Source: Rhodotorula mucilaginosa
Taxonomy: Eukaryota > Basidiomycota > Microbotryomycetes > Sporidiobolales > Sporidiobolaceae
DNA length: 64,000 nt
Reading direction: 5' to 3'
Assembly (NCBI GenBank): GCA_034406715.1
Contig: CP137864.1
Location: 930,001-994,000, forward strand
In this document: piece by piece, positions 54,285 to 64,000 of the stretch
Position numbering within the stretch: the first letter of the stretch is position 1
Layout of the letters: each line of letters starts with the position of its first letter
The notes under the pieces: generated by a model
What the model saw: the letters and a program-made list of their open reading frames with translations, nothing else
What the model was told of the DNA's origin: nothing
The model's database searches: none
Made by a program: the position numbers and the translations under genes

Positions 54285-55593
54285 ATGCCTTCGCTCTCGT
54301 TACTACCGCGACAAGACTGGACCCGGAGCTCGCGATGTTCCGCCACGATAATCACGGGATTGCACGCGCACCTTGTCGGCGGAACCGGGACGAACCAGAC
54401 GGACCTCGCTCCGTGAGTCGCCGTTGAGTCCACCTGGCTTGTCGAACAGAGAGCTGATGACACTCTCCAGCTCGGCAATTTTGTCCGTGCTGTCCTTTGT
54501 GGCCATCGTCGCGGTCGGCTGGCGGTATCGCCAATACCGCGCTCACGCCATTCTCGTCGTCGCCGTTGGATGTTTCTGTAAGCCCTTCCTGTCCTCTATG
54601 ACAGCGATTCCTCACATGCCATAATCTGACAAACCGGCGCTTACCAGGTCTAGGGGTCGCGTTCGCCCTCCACGCCTCGATAGCCAACACCTCGCCCGCC
54701 CACCGCAAACTAGACACTCTCGCAGCCGAACAGACCTTTTTCCTTTTCGCCCTTACCTTCCTCCTCTGGGGCCAGATCCTCACCGCGCGGACCTTTGTGA
54801 CCCGCGCATCGTGGACGCACTGGCCGAGCACGGTCTTGACTTTCGCCGCAGTGATGCTCCTCGTCCCGTTGATCGTCGGGACGGTGGCGTTCACGGGTAC
54901 CAACTTTCGCCTCGCCACCGCCGGAGGAGGACAAACTCCGCTGAAATACAGTCAGATGCGAGTCGCGAGCGCCACACTCGAGCTCGTCGCAACGGTCCTC
55001 ACTGCCATCCTGATCCCGCTGGCAAAAGTTGTCGCACCAGAATTGCCCAGTCGCGAGCTGGGACTGCTCGACCTGTCGGCCTGGTGCCTGTTTGTCCCCG
55101 CTCTCTGTACGATCATCGGGGTTGGCGTCCCTGCAGAGAGGTCAAAGCAGACTGATCAGGCGCTGCCACTTTTCCGCTCGTCAGATCTCTTCTGCATCGC
55201 AGCCATCACGGACGACTCGTCGCCGCTCGTCTGCTCGCAGGCAAGTCAGCTCCCCGCCACAGACATATCTAGAAGTACTGTGGCTGTCCTCACCTTGTGA
55301 ACGGACGATCACAGACGTTCTTCTACCTCTCCTTTGGGTTCTTCACGCTGCTTTCCGTTGCCCTCCTCCTTGCCGTTCCCCTTCCGCAATGGGGTTTCGG
55401 ACTCCCAGCTCGAGACCTCGTCGGCACCCGCGCACCGGAGGTGCAGGAAGCGGCTGATGCGGATGCGTGGGCAGAGGAGGCGAGGCTGCGCGAGGTGGAA
55501 GAGGCGAGGTTGCTTCGCAAAGCGAAGGACATCGCTGCTGCCGAGAATGAAGCGCGCGGGCGATACGATGACTGGAGTCTGAACTTGCACTGA
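54285..55593 (+). CDS. seven-helix membrane protein, fungal family of unknown function
   Basis: Five exons: 54285..54412, 54471..54577, 54648..55106, 55203..55240, 55315..55593; 336 residues. After a 40-residue N-terminus with possible N-glycosylation site (NQT) come seven hydrophobic segments: SAILSVLSFVAIVAVGW, ILVVAVGCFCLGVAFALHAS, FFLFALTFLLWGQIL, VLTFAAVMLLVPLIVGTVAF, ATLELVATVLTAILIPLAK, LSAWCLFVPAL and TFFYLSFGFFTLLSVALLLA. The short C-terminal tail is charged and helical. The layout resembles the large fungal DUF7702-type families of receptor-like membrane proteins; no ligand or function is known to me. Exon 1 is linked by a normal GTGAGT..CAG intron that keeps frame into helix 1. The intron 55241-55314 has GC-AG ends. 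Confidence 0.8.
55241..55314 (+). other. GC-AG intron in the seven-helix protein gene
   Basis: CAG|GCAAGT donor and ATCACAG acceptor. Phase 0 on both sides gives LVCSQ joined to TFFYLSF. The nearby GT (GTCAGC) would be in the wrong phase. Confidence 0.7.
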
Positions 55594-55907
55594 CGTCCCG
55601 AGGCCCGTTCAAAGAGCGCCATCCGGCCATTCGCCGACCTGGGCGAGCGAGTCACGGGACCGTCCAGGATTTCTGCGAGACTGACAAACTGTAGAGGTCA
55701 AGTGAGCGAGTGAAATACAGTCGTTTCATTGCATAAATGAGTGAGCGAACAAGGGGTATGCGGAACGAGAGTGAGGACGTAGACGTGACGAGCTGAAGGG
55801 GGAGAAATGTGGGCGAGGCGCAGGCGCGGGCGCGGGAAGTGTCCGTCTTGCCGAGTCAATGGCAAGGGAAGAGGGTACGCGAGTCGGAAAGAAGCAATCC
55901 CACTCAA
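55594..55907. other. convergent intergenic region
   Basis: 314 bp between the stops of the seven-helix gene and the wall-protein gene. 3' ends only; nothing else recognised. Confidence 0.35.
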
Positions 55908-57245
55908 TTATGCGAGGAGGGCGTAAGAGAGGGCCGCAGCACCGGCGGCCACCGCTGCGCCGACCGAGACTCCAGCGCGGCCAGCCGCGCTGCGGAGGTT
56001 GGCGTTGCTCGCGGCGCTTCCGATTGGCGAGCTCGGGGTCGACGAGGAAGAAGTGACCGTGACGATTACCGCTGCCGGGGAGAGGGAAGTGAGCGTGTCG
56101 GACGACGTGGCGACTGCTGCCTCTGAGCTTGTCGAGGACGAAGACGAGGAGGTGACCGACGTCACGAACGTCGACGAGGCGGTCGTGGTGGTCGTCGCCG
56201 CCGCGGCGACGGTTGAGGAACTCGCAGCTGCGACGCGAGTCTTGGTGTTGGCGAGGGAGGCGAGTCCGGAGCCTCCAGCGGCCGACGACGACGATCCCCC
56301 GGCGGCAGAACCGGCTGCCGATCCTGATCCAGCGGCAGCAGCTGATCCGACGAGCTTTCCGGTGCCCCAAGCGATACCGGCAGTGGTCTCTGTCGGCTCG
56401 GTCTGCGCGACGTGTGACGGTGGTCAATCGCAAGGCCGGGTGAAAAAAGACGAATGAGAGACTGCTTACGACCGAACCGTCCGCACCCGCGATGGTGAAC
56501 CGCGTAGTCCACGAGGTCGGAGCTCCCGCCTGAGTGAACTGGTAGAAATAGATGCTGCGAAGGGGGGCGGGCAGGTCAGGTTCTTGATTGTGAGCAAGGA
56601 GCAAAGTAACCGCGTGGCCAGGACCTACTCTGCGTTCGGGGTGACTTGCGGGCAGGTAAAGTCGATCGTGCCGGGACCGGTCGTGCCATCAAGGTCGGAC
56701 CCCACAACCTGCAGCGGAACCTGTACAGCGCGTGTCACGGTCAGCTAAGATTGCCCTCGCCAAGGTCGAGACCGAATCGGCGGACCATGTTCAAGTTGGA
56801 ACCGGTCATGAGCTGGATCTCGAACGAAGTCCAGGTTCCGGTCGTGTCGAGGTCCCACTGGATGTTGCATTTTTGTCCGACCTGCTCAGGGGTGCGGGAA
56901 TCATGGCGAGGACGGAGTTTCCGGAAGCCAATGTCGAGCCAGGGCAACAGGTGAATGGGCGGGAGCGGGGTGGTGACGGTAGGCGCGAACAGTCGGATGG
57001 AGACATGGTGGAACGGCACATCAGAGCATAGAGAGTTAGAGACTGAAGAGCGTCAGCGAATCTTGTTCTCTTTTTCAAGGGGTGACACGGACCCCCTCCG
57101 TCGGCCCGCGTGCATGCGGAGTGGAACGCACCCGGAAGACCTCGCCCGGACCAGGAGCAGTCGGTACGACGTCGGCGTACGCTGCCTGCGCCGCGGAGAG
57201 GACGAGGAGAGCGGCCCCGGCGCCGAGTTGAGTGACAGAGCGCAT
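55908..57245 (-). CDS. GPI-anchored Ser/Thr-rich cell-wall protein, Kre9/Knh1-like
   Basis: Five exons from the right: 57245..57132, 56881..56786, 56720..56629, 56554..56470, 56402..55908; 293 residues. A secretion signal (MRSVTQLGAGAALLVLSAAQ, then AAYA) is followed by a small beta-sandwich domain found in Kre9/Knh1 and Ser-Thr-rich GPI-anchored proteins: PTAPGPGEVFR, VGQKCNIQWDLDTTGTWTSF, EIQLMTGSNLNMVPLQVVGS, TIDFTCPQVTPNADIYFYQF and PTSWTTRFTIAG. The second half is Ala/Ser/Thr-rich, a likely O-mannosylated stalk, and the end (GRAGVSVGAAVAAGAAALSY, ALLA) is a hydrophobic GPI signal. It should sit in the outer plasma membrane or wall. Intron 1 is 250 nt, much longer than usual here. Confidence 0.9.
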
Positions 57246-57641
57246 CGCGAGGGGAGTCGAGTGGGGAGAGAGGTGCGTGGTACTGGGAGCGAGTGTAAGA
57301 CAGGAAACGAGTGACTGGGTGGACTGTAAGGGTATCTAGCAAGCCTTCCTGGAAGTTACAGAGCTGTCTGGAGAGGTTGGGAAGAGGTGCCGAGCCCTTT
57401 AGCTGGGCACACAAAGCGCACGCGTCGCCACACGTCTTCGCTCTCTCGCTCGCGCCGCTCGACGAAGGGCACCATACGTACAGAACGTTTTGCACGGGGC
57501 ACAAAAGGGGGTACAGCGGAGACTCTATACAGCTAGAAAGAAAAAGGAATGAGGGACATTTTCATGCGGTTGGCCATGCGTTTCCTGGAGAGGTACATTT
57601 GTTTTGGGGAGAAGTCGAAATGGTATGTTCAGAGCGTACGT
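57246..57641. promoter_or_regulatory. intergenic region upstream of the wall-protein gene
   Basis: 396 bp between the wall-protein start and the GLC3 stop, both leftward. It should hold the wall-protein promoter and the GLC3 3' end. No ORF of note. Confidence 0.4.
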
Positions 57642-61040
<3,399 letters not shown>

Positions 61041-61305
61041 GACGACAGCCACGGAGTTGAGAGAGTGGGGGAGAACGAGCAAGTCGCCTGGATTCAAGCC
61101 GAGTGAGCGGGCAGTAGCACGGGCGGACTTGTTGATCGCTGTGAGTGTGTGTATCGGTATATCCTCTGCCTCGTAGCTTGGAGTCGAGTGCGGTGGTGGG
61201 AAAAGGGGCAATCTGCGAAGGCCTTCCGCCTCGACTCGTCGCCCACGCCCAACTCTCGCCCTGCCACGGAAAGCACTGCAGCTAGCGCAATCTAGTCGAG
61301 AAGCC
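61041..61305. promoter_or_regulatory. divergent promoter GLC3 / SRP72
   Basis: 265 bp between the two start codons. No clear core element or repeat seen. Confidence 0.4.
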
Positions 61306-62565
61306 ATGTCCGCTTCCACCCCCGCCAGTGCGCAGCAGCAGCAGCGGCAGAAGCTGTACCGCACGCTGCACGACCAGATCGATCTCGCCCTCTACCCGCA
61401 AGCACTCCGCACAGTCAACAAGCGCAAGTCCAGGCCCACTCATAAGCACAGCACACTCTACTAACCACCTTCCACCCCACCTGCAGTCCTCGCACGCGAC
61501 CCGGACGACCAGCTCGCGCTCGCGACCCGCGCCCAACTCGTCGTCGCCCTCGACCGCTACCCCGACGCCCTCCAACTCGAGTCGCTCAACCCGTTGACGA
61601 GGGCCTACTGCTTGTACAAACTCGCGAGACCGCACGAGGCCGCCGAGGCCCTCGAGGCCGTGCTCGAGGATGAGCCCGCCGACCCGGAGCAGGACCGCGC
61701 GAGGCAAGTCCTCGAGGCTCAGCTGGTACGCAGCGGCCCATTTGAATTCGGCGCACGTCCGAGTCCCAGACTAACGCGTTCTCACGCGCACCACAGAGCT
61801 ACCGCCTCGGCGAGTATGAACGCGCGCGCGACCTCTTTGACGAACTCGCCGCCACCGCCGAACTCGTCAGTCTCTCCCATAGGTGCCCTCTTCACCCACA
61901 CCGCGCACAGTCACTAAACTCTCTAGCATCCAACGCGCGCGCAGGACTCTCCCGAGCTAGCCGACCTCGAAGCGGACCTCGCAGCGTGCACCGCCCAACT
62001 CGACTTTCTCGCCGCCGTCCCCGCGACGCTCGCCAACATCTCCTCCTCCTCCTCCGGCTCGGGTTCGGGTTCGCGGGCCGTCCCGTCCGTGGACGAACTC
62101 GAAGCGACACCGCTCGCGCTCGTGTTGCCGTCGACGTCGGCGGCGTCCACTTCTTCCGCCACTGTCGCACGCGGGCAGACTGGAAAGGTTCCTCCTCTCG
62201 GCGGCGCGACTGCCACGCCTCGCGCGCGCCGTCCGCGCGGCAAACGGTTCGCCACGGCAACTGCCGAGGGCGCCGAGAGTGGCAACCTCCCCGCCGCGGC
62301 TGCACCACCACCGCCCGCCGAAGACCGCTGGATCCCGAAACGGCAACGCCCGTCGATGCGCGACGCGCTCCTCCAAGCCAAGGAGAAGCAGCGCGGTCGG
62401 AAACGCGACAAGGTCATGGCGGCGGCGACTACTCAAGGGTCCGCCGCTGTGGATGAGGAAGTGGCGACGCAGAAAGTCGGTCAGAAGGCAGGAGGAGGAG
62501 GAGGCGGCGGCGGCGGAAAGGCTGGGAGTGGCAGCAACAAGAAGAAGAAGGGCGGTCGCAAGTAG
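61306..62565 (+). CDS. SRP72: signal recognition particle subunit SRP72, compact form
   Basis: Four exons: 61306..61423, 61487..61725, 61797..61865, 61945..62565; 348 residues. SRP72 binds SRP68 and 7SL RNA in the particle that targets secretory proteins to the ER. TPR-like helices come first (KLYRTLHDQIDLALYPQALR, TVNKLLARDPDDQLALATRA, LTRAYCLYKLARPHEAAEAL, YRLGEYERARDLFDELAATA), then an Ala/Ser-rich linker, then the RNA-binding signature: AEDRWIPKRQRPSMRDAL, corresponding to the PERWLP-type motif, followed by KEKQRGRKRDK and a Gly/Lys-rich end. Known SRP72 proteins have about 550-670 residues with roughly nine TPRs; here only about three to four are present. The first intron has GC-AG ends. 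Confidence 0.85.
61424..61486 (+). other. GC-AG intron in SRP72
   Basis: Donor C|GCAAGT, branch CTAAC near 61461, acceptor CTGCAG. Joining in phase 1 gives TVNKLLARDPDDQ; the next GT (GTCCAG) is out of frame. Confidence 0.7.
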
Positions 62566-62731
62566 GGTCTCGTTTGCATCGCATTGCCTGTGCCAGCTCC
62601 TCATTTACAGTGTATAATGAGCTCGAAGGAGAACAGTGAAGGCGCGGACCGCCAAGCCGACGCCGACTCGCAAGTTCGGAGCCGAGATTCCGCGGCTGAG
62701 ATCTTGCACTCTAGCTACAGTAACCGCGACG
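62566..62731. other. intergenic region, tandem rightward genes
   Basis: 166 bp between the SRP72 stop and the PGS1 start. The PGS1 promoter should lie here. A GTGTATAATG stretch lies near 62611. Confidence 0.35.
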
Positions 62732-64000
62732 ATGCTCGCCGCTCGTGCGGCCGCTGCAGGCTGCTCGCGTCGCTTACGACCGAGTTCAGCCCGACTCAGC
62801 AGCTGGATCATCCGCTCCTGTCCCTACACGGGCGGACCGCGAGCGACGTTGGCGAGGCCGGCGGCCGAGTTTGAACGGCACCCCGCGTTCAGGCAACTCG
62901 ACCGCGACCTCGACGAGGCGGGCGTGCCGTGCTTCCCGGCGAGGGGAGAGGACGTCCGAGTCTTGAAGGACCCGAGCGAGTTTTACCAGACCTTGCTGGT
63001 GCGTCGTCTTGCCTTGTGACCGGTTTCTTCTCGGACTCACATGTGGGCGAAACAGAAGGACGCAAATTGGGTTGAATCGCTGACAAGAGATTCGATGTAT
63101 ACAGGACAAGGTACGAACAGCCAAGAGGAGGATCTTTATCGCCTCGCTCTACATCGGCAAGGAAGAGAAGGAACTGGTGCGCTCCCCTTTCCCGTCTCAA
63201 AAATGCAGCCCCCCCCCCCGGAACTGACCCTCCGAAACTATACACGCCCAGGTCCAAACCCTGCACGAAGCCTTGCGCGCCAATCCCAACTTGCAACTGA
63301 CCATCCTAGTCGACTACCTCCGCTCGACGCGCGAGCTGCCCCGCGCCGCCTCGTCCGCCTCTTTGCTCGGTTCGCTCGCCGCCGCGTTCCCGAACCAGGT
63401 CGACATCCGCCTGTTCCACACTCCGGCGCTGCACGGATGGCAGAAGCGCTTTGTGCCGAAACGGTTCAACGAGGGCTGGGGGCTTCAGCACATGAAGTGT
63501 TACGGGTTTGATGACGACGTGATCATGTCCGGGTCCGTCTGCGCTCTCTTTTGCTGCGGTGCATGATCACCGACTCCCGGAAGAACTGACACCGTCGTAA
63601 ACGCGGTGCAGAGCCAACCTCAGTCACGACTACTTTACGAACCGCACCGACCGGTACATCGAGTTCCGGTCGCACCCCCCGCTCGCCGACTTCTTCCACT
63701 CCCTCCTCGCCCTCACCGGCTCGTACTCGTTCCGCGTCACTGCGCAGGACACGAGCACGCTTTACCCATCTGTGAATATCTCGTGGCCCGAAGGTGATGG
63801 TGGAGGAGGAGGAGGAGCGAATTGGATACCCCGAAACCCTTTTACGGCAAGTCCGTCGAGCGCGATCCCCGCTTTCAAAGAGCACGCGCACGATTCGCTG
63901 TCGACGTTTTTGAAGCAATGGCACCGCAAAGATCCCCTCGCACTCGCATCCGCATTACCAGCATCTTCATCTCGGCCGCCACCGTCGGCGCCCACTCCCC
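62732..64000 (+). CDS. PGS1: CDP-diacylglycerol-glycerol-3-phosphate 3-phosphatidyltransferase, cut by right edge
   Basis: Exons 62732..62998, 63105..63176, 63252..63532, 63612..64000 and beyond; about 336 residues visible. It makes phosphatidylglycerophosphate, the first committed step to cardiolipin, in mitochondria. The N-terminus is rich in Arg, Ala and Ser (mitochondrial leader). Then FYQTLLDKVRTAKRRIFIAS, LYIGKEEKEL, LTILVDYLRSTREL, and the first HKD-type catalytic motif HMKCYGFDDDVIMSGANLSH followed by DYFTNRTDRYIEF, as in yeast Pgs1. This places it in the phospholipase D-like superfamily, in contrast to the unrelated bacterial PgsA. The second HKD motif and the C-terminus lie outside the window. 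A Gly run lies after the first domain. Confidence 0.94.
63209..63219. repeat. poly-C tract
   Basis: Eleven consecutive C inside the second PGS1 intron (63177-63251); a spot prone to slippage and sequencing error but outside the coding sequence. Confidence 0.85.

Noticed and set aside
54303-54506. Minus-strand frame starting MATKDSTDKIAELES, protein-like codon use
   Set aside because: It overlaps exon 1, an intron and helix 1 of the seven-helix gene, whose plus-strand splicing is in phase and yields a proper membrane helix; no further exons support a minus gene.

Overview
The window is 64 kb of gene-dense, GC-rich nuclear DNA from a fungus. Genes are packed on both strands and broken by many short introns, mostly 45-130 nt, with GT..AG ends and a CTGAC or CTAAC branch site. 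That architecture, the protein families present and their divergence suggest a basidiomycete yeast, most likely of the Rhodotorula/Rhodosporidium group (Microbotryomycetes). The assignment is an inference from style and was not tested by a search. No bacterial features, CRISPR, rRNA or confident tRNA, transposon or virus-derived element was seen.

I read 29 protein-coding genes and rebuilt exon structures by requiring splice signals and reading phase to agree. Left part (1-22.5 kb): TVP23 (cut by the window edge), an unrecognised mitochondrial protein, a DMT/EamA transporter, an F-box protein, an HSF-type DNA-binding protein, the GATOR2/SEA subunit Rtc1/WDR24, riboflavin synthase RIB5, phenylalanyl-tRNA synthetase alpha FRS2, a CYC2/b5-reductase-like mitochondrial protein, and peroxin PEX2.

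Middle part (22.5-46.8 kb): Ran-binding protein YRB1, a two-Rossmann FAD oxidoreductase, GNA1, an SR-rich SCI1-like protein, an unrecognised acidic protein, the KEOPS subunit PCC1 (three tiny exons), a small Ser/Thr-rich protein with a sororin-like tail, the Golgi Ca2+/Mn2+ ATPase PMR1, a mitochondrial P-loop protein, DNA ligase IV with 24 introns, and an RWD/DUF1115 protein.

Right part (46.8-64 kb): a SelW-like Rdx thioredoxin-fold protein, a zinc-type alcohol dehydrogenase/enoyl reductase, a long acidic FHA protein with a C-terminal hydrophobic tail, a seven-helix membrane protein, a GPI-anchored Kre9-like wall protein, glycogen branching enzyme, a compact SRP72, and PGS1 (cut by the right edge).

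This is mostly ordinary core genome: housekeeping, organelle, DNA-repair and cell-wall genes without operon-like logic. The most unusual observations are about gene structure. Three introns fit only as GC-AG introns, the RIB5 start codon seems to be divided by an intron, there are micro-exons of 13-23 nt, two divergent pairs have only about 90-105 bp between start codons, and several families have odd architecture (short SRP72, HSF domain near the C-terminus, FHA plus tail anchor). I did not find a convincing undescribed multi-gene system.
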